Part shown: positions 1 through 7,945 of the stretch, piece after piece
Layout: each line of letters opens with the position of its first letter
Position numbering within the stretch: the first letter of the stretch is position 1
Assembly (NCBI GenBank): GCA_044224215.1
Contig: JBGAKX010000036.1
Location: 1-40,925, forward strand
From: DAOMFM01 sp035429825
GTDB lineage: Bacteria > Acidobacteriota > Blastocatellia > UBA7656 > JADIYM01
Length of the DNA: 40,925 nt
Reading direction: 5' to 3'
Notes under the pieces: model-generated
The model's database searches: none
What the model was told of the DNA's origin: nothing
Seen by the model: only the letters and a program-made list of their open reading frames with translations
Made by a program: the position numbers and the translations under genes

Positions 1-553
1 GCTCGAGCGGGGCGAAATGCGGCGTGAATCCCGCAACGCTTGCGCCCCCGGCCGCCTGCGACACGTCCATCGCCGAGCCCTTCGACAGCCCGAAGTCGAG
101 CAGGATGACTTCGCCCTGCGGTGTCAGTTTCAGATTCTGCGGCTTGATGTCGCGATGAACGATCGGCGGATCGTACGCGTGGAGGTACTCGAGCGCGGCA
201 AGAATCTGGTCCGCCCAACGAACCACCTGGTCGGCGGGAAACGGCTGCCCGTTCTTCTCGAGCATCCTGGCGAAATCGTCACCCGGGATGAACTGCATCA
301 CCAGGAACTCGCCGGCGCCCTGCGAGAAGTAGTCGATGACGTGAGGCAGCGCCGCGTGACGCAGCTTGTTGAGGAGCCGCGCTTCGCGCTCGAACGCGCG
401 CCGCAGGTCGTCGTTCGTGACCAGCGTCTCCTTGAGCGCAACCTTTGTGTCAAACCGCTTGTCGACGGCGAGATAGACGGCGCCCATCCCGCCCTGACCA
501 AGCTTTCCTTCGATCAGATAGCGGTCCTGCAGCAACGTGTTCGGTTCGAGCAT
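1..553 (-). CDS. Serine/threonine protein kinase, N-terminal part (cut by window edge)
   Basis: This is the N-terminal 184 residues of a Hanks-type kinase that phosphorylates Ser/Thr on partner proteins. Reading the complement from the ATG at 553-551 gives a glycine-rich loop (GQGGMG, residues 20-24), the ATP-anchoring lysine in VALKE (Lys41), the catalytic loop HRDIKPQN, the DFG metal-binding motif and the start of the activation segment ending in FAPLE. All catalytic residues visible so far are intact, so the enzyme should be active. The gene runs off the left edge, so any membrane anchor or sensor domain is not seen. It starts 66 nt downstream of the FAD oxidoreductase on the same strand and could be the last gene of the polyketide operon, or have its own promoter. 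Substrates cannot be told from sequence. Confidence 0.93.
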   Translation of the reverse strand, partial: MLEPNTLLQDRYLIEGKLGQGGMGAVYLAVDKRFDTKVALKETLVTNDDLRRAFEREARLLNKLRHAALPHVIDYFSQGAGEFLVMQFIPGDDFARMLEKNGQPFPADQVVRWADQILAALEYLHAYDPPIVHRDIKPQNLKLTPQGEVILLDFGLSKGSAMDVSQAAGGASVAGFTPHFAPLE

Positions 554-619
554 AGTGTGGGTCGTGACCGGTCAGGCGTTCCCGAGCGGGATCAATAATC
601 GCCCGTTACGGTGTATTCG

Positions 620-1786
620 TCAAACACGTGCTTCGCGGACACCGTGTGCAACGCGACCGGTGTCGCGCGTGGCGCGGACGAGCGCGTTTCCCAAGCCCGG
701 GAAACGGCTCACAGCCGCGAGACCGATCCGTGCGAGGGCGGGCCGGAAGAGCGCCGCCTGCAACCATCGGCCGAGTCTCAGGCGCATCGCAAACTCGCGC
801 CGCCACTGCGATTCGTACCGGACACGCAGAGCGGCAAGCGTGCTCTCGCCGTCGAGCACGTTCGACAGGAGCGGCGCGACGATCTCGGCTCCGCGGAGCG
901 CCATCGACATTCCGTCGCCGCACAACGGAGCAATCATCGCGGCCGTGTCGCCAACCATAACCAAGTCGCCTGAAAACAGCGACCGCGTGCGAAATGAAAT
1001 CCGGCTGATCGCGACGGGCTTGTCCATCGCCGGCACGAGCGCGTCCAACCGGCCGGCCAGCACCGGATTCGTTCGCATCACGCCCGCGCACATGTCCGCA
1101 TACGACCCGCCCGATGCACGCAGCGTGTCGGCGCGCGCGATGAGGCACGCATTGACCCGCCCGGCTTCGACGTGCGACATCCCGCAATAGCCTCCGTCGA
1201 AGGCGTGCAACTCGACCCAGTCGCCGAGGTCTCCGCCCGTGTAGTGCATCTTGAACGCGACAAAGTTCGTTTCACGCGCATCGGTAGCGCGGCCCAGCGT
1301 TCTGTCGAGCGCCGACCGCTTGCCAAACGCGCCGACGACGAGACGCGAACGGACCTCGCACGCGACGCCGTCAAGTTCATACTCCACCGAGAACCCCGAG
1401 TCTGCGTCGCCGCGAATCGATCGCACGCGCGCTCCCTGGACTCCCTCTGCACCTGCATCGCACGCCGCCTCGAACAGCACCGGATCGAGCGCCCAGCGGC
1501 TGATACCGATGCCCTCGCCCGGCAGGTCGGAGCGCCACTCGGAACCGTCGCGCCCGGTGATCGCGACCCGCCGGATCGGAACCGAACCAGCCGCCCGGAT
1601 CGCGTCGACGACGCCGAGGTTCGAAAACAGCGAGGTTGCCTCCGGCGACAGGAACTCACCGCAGATCTTGTGCACCGGGTACCGCTCAGATTCGAGGAGC
1701 AGCACGCGATGCCGTGAACCGAGCTGCCGCGCGATCGAGCTGCCCGCAAGCCCGGCGCCGATGACGACGACGTCATACATCGGCAT
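620..1786 (-). CDS. FAD-dependent oxidoreductase (geranylgeranyl reductase / flavin hydroxylase type)
   Basis: This is a flavoprotein of about 388 residues. It opens with a Rossmann dinucleotide motif (VVIGAGLAGSS) and has the later GD motif (MVGDTAAMIAPL followed by GDGM) that contacts the FAD ribityl chain in the para-hydroxybenzoate hydroxylase/geranylgeranyl reductase fold. It probably hydroxylates or reduces the product of the polyketide synthase two genes upstream. In Streptomyces srsABC a flavin hydroxylase fills the same slot. I chose the ATG at 1786, just before the Rossmann strand. A GTG at 1804 would add six residues, and an ATG at 1780 would remove two. Every choice overlaps the end of the methyltransferase gene, which points to one transcript. 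The family is clear, but hydroxylase versus reductase is not decided. Confidence 0.88.
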   Translation of the reverse strand: MPMYDVVVIGAGLAGSSIARQLGSRHRVLLLESERYPVHKICGEFLSPEATSLFSNLGVVDAIRAAGSVPIRRVAITGRDGSEWRSDLPGEGIGISRWALDPVLFEAACDAGAEGVQGARVRSIRGDADSGFSVEYELDGVACEVRSRLVVGAFGKRSALDRTLGRATDARETNFVAFKMHYTGGDLGDWVELHAFDGGYCGMSHVEAGRVNACLIARADTLRASGGSYADMCAGVMRTNPVLAGRLDALVPAMDKPVAISRISFRTRSLFSGDLVMVGDTAAMIAPLCGDGMSMALRGAEIVAPLLSNVLDGESTLAALRVRYESQWRREFAMRLRLGRWLQAALFRPALARIGLAAVSRFPGLGNALVRATRDTGRVAHGVREARV

Positions 1787-2513
1787 GCTCGACAGCGCGG
1801 TCACCGCGCTTTGGAATCAGAACCTGAAACCGGAACGCCCACCGCCAGCGGACAACGAACGGGAGCCCCGTCTGTTGCGCGAGATCTTCGAAGTCGCGTC
1901 GATCGAACGCACGCCGAACGGACAAAGGACCGTCGTTGCAGACGATCGGCGAGGCGCCAAAGAGCCGCGTCAATGCCCAGATGCCGGCGTACGCCAGCGG
2001 ATGCCGATGCAGGTCGTTGACGATCACCCCGTGGCGGCTCGCATCATGCATCGCCCGCAGCAGCCGGACAGCATCCGGCTGTCGAAAGTGATGGAGAAAG
2101 AGCGCGCACAGCACGACGTCGAACGACTCCGGTTCGAACGGCAAAGCGAGCACGTCTGCCTGGACGACCGTGATCTCGGGGTAGTCGCGCACCCGGTCGC
2201 GCGCGTAGCTCGCTGCGGACTGGCTCAGATCCACCGCCACGACCTCGACTCGCTGACCGCGCGACCTGCCCCAGTCCACGAGCACGCGCGCCATGTCGCC
2301 GCCCCCCGCACCCACGTCGAGAACCCGGACCGACGCGGCGCCGCGCGGAAGCAATGCGGGGAGCGCGTCGAGCGTCGTGCGGTAGCCGCCAAGGTACCGG
2401 TTGATCACGGAAAGGTCCCGGAGCACCTCGGCCATCGCACCGGACTCGAGCATCATGTCGTCGATGATCTCCGTCTCGGTGCTGCGTTCGGCGAAGCTCT
2501 CGAGTCCGATCAT
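1773..2513 (-). CDS. Class I SAM-dependent methyltransferase of the type III PKS operon
   Basis: This 246-residue protein has the SAM-binding motif I (VLDVGAGGGDMA, residues 64-75) and the following acidic motif of a class I methyltransferase. It probably O- or C-methylates the phenolic or pyrone product of the adjacent polyketide synthase. A longer reading frame begins at 2609, but the ATG at 2513-2511 is preferred because it overlaps the PKS stop codon as ATGA, the signature of translational coupling, and because the extra N-terminus would be an arginine-rich tail lying inside the PKS gene. The flavoprotein gene overlaps its 3' end. The nearest functional analogues are SrsB (Streptomyces) and BpsB (Bacillus), partners of type III PKSs. 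The assignment of substrate is inference. Confidence 0.88.
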   Translation of the reverse strand: MIGLESFAERSTETEIIDDMMLESGAMAEVLRDLSVINRYLGGYRTTLDALPALLPRGAASVRVLDVGAGGGDMARVLVDWGRSRGQRVEVVAVDLSQSAASYARDRVRDYPEITVVQADVLALPFEPESFDVVLCALFLHHFRQPDAVRLLRAMHDASRHGVIVNDLHRHPLAYAGIWALTRLFGASPIVCNDGPLSVRRAFDRRDFEDLAQQTGLPFVVRWRWAFRFQVLIPKRGDRAVEHADV

Positions 2514-3652
2514 GACAACGAACGCAACAGCAGCGACTCGAGCGTGAGGCCGGGCCCGAATGCGAGCGCGACGCCCGCATCGCCGGTTCGTATCCCCTTC
2601 GCCACGCACCGTTCGAGCACGAAAAGGACCGTCGGCGACGACATGTTGCCGTGCTCGGAAAGGACGTCGAACGAAGCCGCCACGGCGTCCTCGGGAAGCT
2701 CGAGGCTCTCGCGCACCGCCTCGACGATGCGCCTCCCACCCGGATGGACAGCCCAGAACCCGATGTCGCCAGATGTAAGGCGATGCGGCGCCAGCAGCCC
2801 GTCAACGAACGGCGCGATCGCGTTGCGGAGCGTCTCGGGCACCTCCGCCGTCAGCGACATCTGAAAGCCCGTATCTGTGACCGTCCACGTCATCTGGTCG
2901 TCGGTGTCCTCGGCGATGACGGTGTGGCTGCCGAGGATTTCAAAGAGCCCGGACTGCGAGCCCTCCACCTCGCTCGTTACGAGCGTCGCGGCGGCGCCGT
3001 CGCTGAAGAGACAGTTCGCGACGACATTGTTCATCGAGTACTCATTCTGGAAGTGAATCGAGCACAATTCGACGCACACGACGAGCACGACCGCGTTGCT
3101 CTCTGCCTGGCAGATGGACGTCGCGGTTCGCAGCGCGTTGAACGCCGCGTAACATCCCATGAAACCGATCTGCAACCGCTGCACGTCGGCGCGCAGCCCG
3201 AACTGCTTGACGAGGAGCGTGTCGATTCCAGGTGCAAAGAACCCGGTGCAGGTGACCACGATCAGGTGGGTGATGTCGGCGGGTCGCACGCCGGGCGCCC
3301 CGGCAAGACAGCGGTTGACGGCCGTGATGGCCAACGGAGGCGCCTCGCGACGATACGTCCCCATGCGCTCCGCCGTCGTCGGCGACGGCTCGAGCCGCCA
3401 GTTTGGCGGATAGAAGGTGAACTCGCTTGGGTCGGCGACGTAGTCGGGGACGACGGATGCGCGATTGTGGATCGCCGAGTTGCGGTAGACGCGGTCGATC
3501 GTGGCTTCGATGCGGCGACTGCTCCGCTCGTCGCCGCCGGACGCGGCGGCCTTGCTCGCGGCAACGCGCTTGGCCCACACCGCGACGTCGACCTGTGCTG
3601 CGCGATAGCGCGGAACCGCCGTACCGATTGCCTGCAGGTGCGCCTGTCTCAT
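2510..3652 (-). CDS. Type III polyketide synthase (chalcone/stilbene synthase family)
   Basis: This 380-residue enzyme has the usual length for a type III PKS, a homodimeric ketosynthase that extends a starter acyl-CoA with malonyl-CoA. The catalytic triad is present: Cys167 in QIGFMGCYAA, His303 in AVHPGG and Asn336 in EHGNMSSP. The C-terminal glycine-rich CHS signature (FGPGLTLE) is also there. The start is supported by AGGAG about ten bases upstream of the ATG at 3652. It heads an operon with a methyltransferase and a flavoprotein, the arrangement of srsABC. The bacterial homologues of this group commonly make alkylresorcinols or alkylpyrones from fatty starters, so a phenolic lipid is the likely product. 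Pocket residues cannot be compared here, so starter and chain length remain open. Confidence 0.95.
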   Translation of the reverse strand: MRQAHLQAIGTAVPRYRAAQVDVAVWAKRVAASKAAASGGDERSSRRIEATIDRVYRNSAIHNRASVVPDYVADPSEFTFYPPNWRLEPSPTTAERMGTYRREAPPLAITAVNRCLAGAPGVRPADITHLIVVTCTGFFAPGIDTLLVKQFGLRADVQRLQIGFMGCYAAFNALRTATSICQAESNAVVLVVCVELCSIHFQNEYSMNNVVANCLFSDGAAATLVTSEVEGSQSGLFEILGSHTVIAEDTDDQMTWTVTDTGFQMSLTAEVPETLRNAIAPFVDGLLAPHRLTSGDIGFWAVHPGGRRIVEAVRESLELPEDAVAASFDVLSEHGNMSSPTVLFVLERCVAKGIRTGDAGVALAFGPGLTLESLLLRSLS

Positions 3653-3750
3653 TCAAGCGGATCTCCTACGACCGCAGTCGGAACCCTAACAGGATTGTCT
3701 GCGAATGTCGTGTTCTCACATAGAAAGCAGCCGCGAACGAACGCAGATCA

Positions 3751-3762
3751 CACAGATCTGTG
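3751..3762. repeat. Short perfect palindrome in the PKS/mscS divergent gap
   Basis: CACAGATCTGTG is its own reverse complement. It sits next to another GCAGATC word (3743-3749) in the 147-bp gap between the divergent PKS and mscS genes. The same GCAGATC word builds the hairpin at 23198-23223, so it may be a degenerate copy of one dispersed repeat. An operator is the alternative reading, but nothing else supports it. Confidence 0.4.
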
Positions 3763-3799
3763 GAAAGCGCCGCCTGCCTTCTTGATTTTCGCGTGAAAC

Positions 3800-5350
3800 A
3801 TGTTCGTAATGGCGCCAATGCCATGGCACAGCTTGCTCGACGCTGAGACCTATCGCGGCCTTCCCGCGCTCACTGTCGTCTTCGTCATCATCGCCGTCAT
3901 CGTCCTCCGGTTCGCCCCGCCGCAACGGAAGGCCGTGCGGCACATTGCGACCCTTTACGGCGCGGCGCTGCTCGTTTCGCTCCTGGCAGTCCTGTTTCGC
4001 ATGGCGGGCAACTCGACCGGCGAGCGTTACGGGGACGAGATCGCGCTGCTCCTGGCGAGCGTGTGCCTGGTCCTTGTCTCCGGCAAGCTTGTGTTCAACG
4101 TCTTCCTTCCGCTGCTCAGGCTCTATCCGCCCCGAATTCTTCAGGACGTGATGATCGCCGTCGCGCTCATCGTCTTCGGGCTCGTGCGCCTCCACTACCT
4201 CGGCATGGACCCGAGCAGCATCTTCACGACGTCCGCGCTTCTCACCGCCGTCATCGCGCTCTCGCTGCAGGACACGCTCGGCAACATCCTGGGCGGGCTC
4301 GCACTTCAGGTAGACCGCTCGATCCAGGTCGGCGACTGGGTGAGGATCGACAACCTGTCCGGGCAGGTCGTCGAGGTCGGCTGGCGGCAGACCTCGATCG
4401 AGACAAACGACTGGGAGACGATCGTCGTCCCGAACAGCGTGCTCGTGAAGAACCGGTTCCTCGTGCTCGGCCGCCGAACCGGAAAGCCGGTGCAGCTGCG
4501 CCGCTGGGTCCCGTTCTATGTCGACAACTCGTACTCGCCACAGGATGTGAACGAGATCGTTCAGGAGTCGCTGCGCGGCATGGATATCGAACATGTGTCG
4601 CGGAATCCGCCCGCGCAGTGCTTTGTCATCGAGATGGCCGAGAACCCGGCTCGCTACTCCGTAAGCTACTGGCTCACCGACCTGACCGCGATGAACCCGA
4701 CCGACTCGATGATCCGAACCCAGGCGTTTCTCGCGCTCAAGCGCGCCGGGATCCCGATCGCGAACCCGACCGCGACCGTGATCCTCAACGAAGACACGGC
4801 CGAAAAGCGCAACTCGCGTCAGGAGCAGGAGGTCGCGCAACGGATGATGGCGCTGCGCGCCGTCGACATCTTCCGCGGATTCAACGTCGACGAGCTCACG
4901 ACGCTGGCAGGCAGGCTGCAGCCAGCGCCGTACGTGCAGGGCGACGTTCTGGTGCGCCAGGGAGCCGCCGCCAGCCGCCTGTACATCATCGTCGAGGGCC
5001 GGGCGGACGTTTTCGTCGAAAGCTCCGGCGGCGAGCGCGCACGAGTTGCGGAGCTCGGGCCGGGAGATTTCTTTGGCGAGATGGGCCTGATGACGGGCGA
5101 GCCGCGTACGGCAACCGTGATCGCAAAGACCAAGATGCTGTGCTATCGCATCGACAAGCACGCGTTCGCGGACCTCATCACGTCCCGAACCGATGTCGCG
5201 GAGGAGATCTCCACGCTGCTGGCCAAGCGACGCTCGGAGCTTGAAGCCACACGCGAAGACCTGTCGGCCGACGCGGCGGCCGCCCGGGCGGCCGCGAACA
5301 AGCACGCGATCCGCCAGAAGATCTGGCAGTTCTTCGGGATCGAGGACTAG
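3800..5350 (+). CDS. MscS-family mechanosensitive channel with C-terminal cyclic-nucleotide-binding domain
   Basis: This is a 516-residue inner-membrane channel. Hydrophobic segments lie at about 21-37, 50-66, 80-103 and 114-132, followed by the MscS pore helix and beta domain (LSLQDTLGNILGG, then IQVGDWVRI, with VVPNS near residue 210). Residues 355-470 form a cyclic-nucleotide-binding domain with the phosphate-binding cassette FFGEMGL, then PRTATV (424-440), including the conserved Glu and Arg436. A charged, probably helical tail ends the protein. The combination matches the bacterial cyclic-nucleotide-gated MscS-like class, in which ligand binding rather than tension alone may open the pore. 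ATG codons at 3809 and 3818 are alternative starts. It is transcribed alone, divergent from the PKS operon. cAMP is the likeliest ligand, by family only. Confidence 0.93.
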   Translation: MFVMAPMPWHSLLDAETYRGLPALTVVFVIIAVIVLRFAPPQRKAVRHIATLYGAALLVSLLAVLFRMAGNSTGERYGDEIALLLASVCLVLVSGKLVFNVFLPLLRLYPPRILQDVMIAVALIVFGLVRLHYLGMDPSSIFTTSALLTAVIALSLQDTLGNILGGLALQVDRSIQVGDWVRIDNLSGQVVEVGWRQTSIETNDWETIVVPNSVLVKNRFLVLGRRTGKPVQLRRWVPFYVDNSYSPQDVNEIVQESLRGMDIEHVSRNPPAQCFVIEMAENPARYSVSYWLTDLTAMNPTDSMIRTQAFLALKRAGIPIANPTATVILNEDTAEKRNSRQEQEVAQRMMALRAVDIFRGFNVDELTTLAGRLQPAPYVQGDVLVRQGAAASRLYIIVEGRADVFVESSGGERARVAELGPGDFFGEMGLMTGEPRTATVIAKTKMLCYRIDKHAFADLITSRTDVAEEISTLLAKRRSELEATREDLSADAAAARAAANKHAIRQKIWQFFGIED

Positions 5351-5647
5351 CGGCGCTCGGACGGCACGACCGAATGACGGAGCTGAGCGCTACCACGCCC
5401 GGCTCCGTGTCGTGCTTGGTCCCCGTTTGAGCGCAACGCTATATCTGAGCTGAGCGCGGTAGCGCTCAGGCCCCAACGTCCAAGCGGCCACCTACAAGAC
5501 TTGGGGCCTGAGCGCTACCGCGCTCAGCTCTGATGGTGACGTGTCCGTGTGCATCCAATCCCGCCGCCCATACCGCACGGCGCACTTGTGACCCGAAACA
5601 CCCGCGGGTAGACTCGACCTTCGTCGCCGCCGTCGCGCAAGGACCCC
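5351..5647. other. Intergenic region dominated by palindromic repeats
   Basis: This gap of about 297 bp between mscS and the cysteine synthase gene has no convincing reading frame. It holds the long inverted repeat described separately (5447-5530) and a degenerate half-copy at 5380-5395 that shares the GAGCTGAGCGC and TACC words. AGGA at 5640-5643 is the likely ribosome-binding site of the downstream gene. Confidence 0.6.
5447..5530. repeat. Perfect 30-bp inverted repeat, REP-like
   Basis: Positions 5447-5476 and 5501-5530 are exact reverse complements separated by 24 nt. Each arm contains a smaller palindrome, TGAGCGC-GGTA-GCGCTCA or its complement, so either arm can fold alone or the two can pair with each other. 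It lies just downstream of mscS and could end its transcript, but there is no T-tract. The structure resembles dispersed REP or MITE-type elements more than a simple terminator. Confidence 0.8.
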
Positions 5648-6568
5648 ATGGCATCGCACGCATCCGAATCGATTCTCGATCTTATTGGAAACACACCACT
5701 TGTGCGGCTTCGTCGTGTCGTTCCGGCAGGCGCTGCGCACGTCTACGCAAAGCTCGAATACCTCACGCCGGGCCTGAGCGTCAAAGACCGTCCAGCCCTC
5801 GGGATGATCCTGGATGCCGAGCAGCGCGGACTCCTCACGCCGGGCTCGACGATCATCGAGCCAACCGCTGGCAACACCGGTATCGGTCTTGCGCTCGTCG
5901 GCCGCGCCAAGGGCTATCGCGTCATTCTTGTCGTTCCCGACGGATACTCGGTCGAGAAGCGCCAGCTGATGGCGGCGCTCGGCGGCGAGCTCGTGCTGGT
6001 GCCGATGGCCGAAGGGATGAAGGCCGCCATACGAAAGGCGGAAGAGCTCGCTGCAACGATTCCGAACTCGTTCATTCCGCAGCAGTTCACAAACCCGGCG
6101 AATCCGGCATTTCACGCGTGCACGACGGGGCGCGAACTGTTCGAACAGATGGAAGGTCGCATCGACGCGATCGTCATCGGCAGCGGTTCCGGCGGAACGT
6201 TCACGGGTGTGTCGCGCTACCTCAAGGAACGGCTCCCAGACATCGTCTGCTACTCGGTCGAGAGCCAGGGTTCCGCGCTTGGCGGAGGAACACCTGCGCC
6301 GCACCGGCTCGAGGGGATCGGATCGTCGTTCGTGCCACAGAATTTCGACGCCTCGCTGTGTGCCGAGCTCATCGTCGCTCACGACGACGACGCGTTCGAG
6401 ATGACCAAGCGGCTCGCGGCCGACGAGGGCATCCTTTCGGGCGGATCGGGAGGCGGCAACGTGTGGGCGGCCATCCAGGTCGCAATCCGGCTCGGCGCCG
6501 GAAAGCGCGTCGTGACGCTCATACCCGATTCGGCGGAACGCTACCTCAGCAAGGGGATCTTTGACTGA
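5648..6568 (+). CDS. Cysteine synthase / cystathionine beta-synthase-like PLP enzyme
   Basis: This 306-residue fold-type II PLP enzyme replaces the beta substituent of serine or O-acetylserine. The PLP lysine is Lys46 in SVKDRPA, the substrate loop is EPTAGNTG, and the phosphate-binding glycine loop is GSGSGGTF. The length fits CysK and the short bacterial Cbs/MccA enzymes, and no C-terminal CBS domains are present. The ATG at 5648 has AGGA five bases upstream. Sixty-three bases later comes a cystathionine gamma-lyase/synthase, the mccA-mccB style arrangement of reverse transsulfuration, so it may take homocysteine and serine (or O-acetylserine) to cystathionine. Plain O-acetylserine sulfhydrylase activity cannot be excluded, so I give no gene symbol. 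Confidence 0.92.
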   Translation: MASHASESILDLIGNTPLVRLRRVVPAGAAHVYAKLEYLTPGLSVKDRPALGMILDAEQRGLLTPGSTIIEPTAGNTGIGLALVGRAKGYRVILVVPDGYSVEKRQLMAALGGELVLVPMAEGMKAAIRKAEELAATIPNSFIPQQFTNPANPAFHACTTGRELFEQMEGRIDAIVIGSGSGGTFTGVSRYLKERLPDIVCYSVESQGSALGGGTPAPHRLEGIGSSFVPQNFDASLCAELIVAHDDDAFEMTKRLAADEGILSGGSGGGNVWAAIQVAIRLGAGKRVVTLIPDSAERYLSKGIFD

Positions 6569-6631
6569 ATCACGGATCGCCGCGATCATGTGCGTTCGCG
6601 GCCGTCGCGGGAAAGACCAGGCAACAGACTT

Positions 6632-7774
6632 ATGCACTTTGACACCAAGGCAATACACGCCGGACAGGATCCGGATCCGTCGACGGGAGCCGTCTCCACG
6701 CCGATCTACCAGACGTCCACGTATGTCCAGGACGCGCTCGGCGACCACAAGGGCTACGAATACGCCCGGACAAAGAACCCGACGAGATCCGCGCTCGAGG
6801 CGAACCTCGCCGCGCTCGAGTCGGGAACGCACGGCGTCGCCTTCGCGTCGGGAATGGCCGCCATCACGGCGCTGACGATGACGCTTTCGGCCGGCGACCA
6901 CGTCATCGTGTCCAACAACACGTACGGCGGAACGTTCCGGCTGTTCGACAAGGTGATGACCAGGTTCGGTCTCGAATTCACTTACGTCGATACCGCCGAT
7001 CCCGAGAACACGCGCGCGGCGATGCGTCCGGCGACGCGGATGATCTTCATCGAGACGCCGACGAATCCGGTGATGACGATCACCGACATCTCGGCCACGG
7101 CGGATGTCGCGCGGGAGCGCGGCGTGCTCGTCGCCGTCGACAACACGTTCATGAGCCCGTACTTCCAGCGGCCGATCGAGCTCGGAGCAGACGTCGTCGT
7201 TCACTCGACCACAAAGTACCTGAACGGACACAGCGACGGCGTGGGCGGCGCGCTCATCGTCAAGGATGACGAGCTTGCCGAGCGGCTCTACTTCCTTCAG
7301 AACGCGGCGGGCGCGATCCTCTCGCCGCTCGATTCGTGGCTCGTGCTGCGGGGCATCAAGACGCTCGGTGTCCGGATGCGTCAACACGACACGAACGGCA
7401 GGCACATCGCCTCGTTCCTCTCGGAGCATCCGCGCGTCGGCAGGATCTACTATCCGGGCCTCGCATCGCACCCGCAGTACGAGCTCGCCAAGCGTCAGAT
7501 GGGCGGCTTTGGCGGGATGATCGCGTTCGATCTCGGCTCGCTCGAGAACGCTCGAACCGTTCTCAACAATGTCCGGTTGTGCGCGCTTGCCGAGTCGCTC
7601 GGCGGCGTCGAATCGCTGATCTGCCACCCTGCGTCGATGACGCACGCGTCGGTTCCCGAAGTCGAGCGCGCGCGGCTCGGCATCACGGATGGAATGGTTC
7701 GCATCTCGGTCGGCATCGAGGACGCGGACGATCTTGTCGCGGACCTCGACGCCGCGCTTGGAAAGCTCGGTTAA
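6632..7774 (+). CDS. Cystathionine gamma-lyase / gamma-synthase (Cys/Met metabolism PLP enzyme)
   Basis: This 380-residue fold-type I PLP enzyme belongs to the Cys/Met metabolism family. It has the tyrosine/arginine motif YEYARTKNPT that contacts PLP from the neighbouring subunit, FASGMAAI, and the PLP lysine Lys195 in HSTTKYLNGHSD. The ATG at 6632 (MHFDTKAIHAG) is chosen because family members begin there. The frame is open from 6590, but the extra residues look non-native. It follows the cysteine synthase-like gene on the same strand and is probably co-transcribed. The pair would convert cystathionine to cysteine (lyase) or make cystathionine from O-acylhomoserine (synthase), which sequence alone does not settle. 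Confidence 0.92.
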   Translation: MHFDTKAIHAGQDPDPSTGAVSTPIYQTSTYVQDALGDHKGYEYARTKNPTRSALEANLAALESGTHGVAFASGMAAITALTMTLSAGDHVIVSNNTYGGTFRLFDKVMTRFGLEFTYVDTADPENTRAAMRPATRMIFIETPTNPVMTITDISATADVARERGVLVAVDNTFMSPYFQRPIELGADVVVHSTTKYLNGHSDGVGGALIVKDDELAERLYFLQNAAGAILSPLDSWLVLRGIKTLGVRMRQHDTNGRHIASFLSEHPRVGRIYYPGLASHPQYELAKRQMGGFGGMIAFDLGSLENARTVLNNVRLCALAESLGGVESLICHPASMTHASVPEVERARLGITDGMVRISVGIEDADDLVADLDAALGKLG

Positions 7775-7788
7775 CTCCTTCGCAGTCG

Positions 7789-7808
7789 CGCCCGCGGACC
7801 CGCGGGCG
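7789..7808 (+). terminator. GC-rich hairpin after the cystathionine enzyme gene
   Basis: CGCCCGCG (7789-7796) and CGCGGGCG (7801-7808) pair around a 4-nt loop, 15 nt past the stop codon. No T-tract follows, so it is only a weak terminator candidate. Confidence 0.4.
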
Positions 7809-7906
7809 TGGCCTTGCGGCGCCGAATAGCCGCTATCTTCCTCATTTCCTTGCATCTGCGCGGAGACCGATCCGCGCGACGACGTGGCGGCATTCCCAGT
7901 TTTCGT

Positions 7907-7934
7907 TTGGCCGCATTGTCGATTTGCATATAAT
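7907..7934 (+). promoter_or_regulatory. Sigma70-type promoter of the PP2C gene
   Basis: A perfect TATAAT lies at 7929-7934 with TTGGCC (4 of 6 matches to TTGACA) at 7907-7912, spacing 16. The ATG of the phosphatase gene is only 11 nt past the -10 box, with no Shine-Dalgarno sequence. The transcript would therefore be leaderless or nearly so. Confidence 0.6.
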
Positions 7935-7945
7935 GGCTGGCATCT

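Noticed and set aside
3716..5305. 529-codon minus-strand open frame opposite mscS
   Set aside because: The plus-strand MscS/CNB protein is unmistakable. The antisense product lacks any family feature.
5492..7855. 787-codon open frame on the minus strand
   Set aside because: It is antisense to the two well-supported sulfur amino acid enzymes, has shadow-like composition (Arg, Asp, Val-rich) and no domain.
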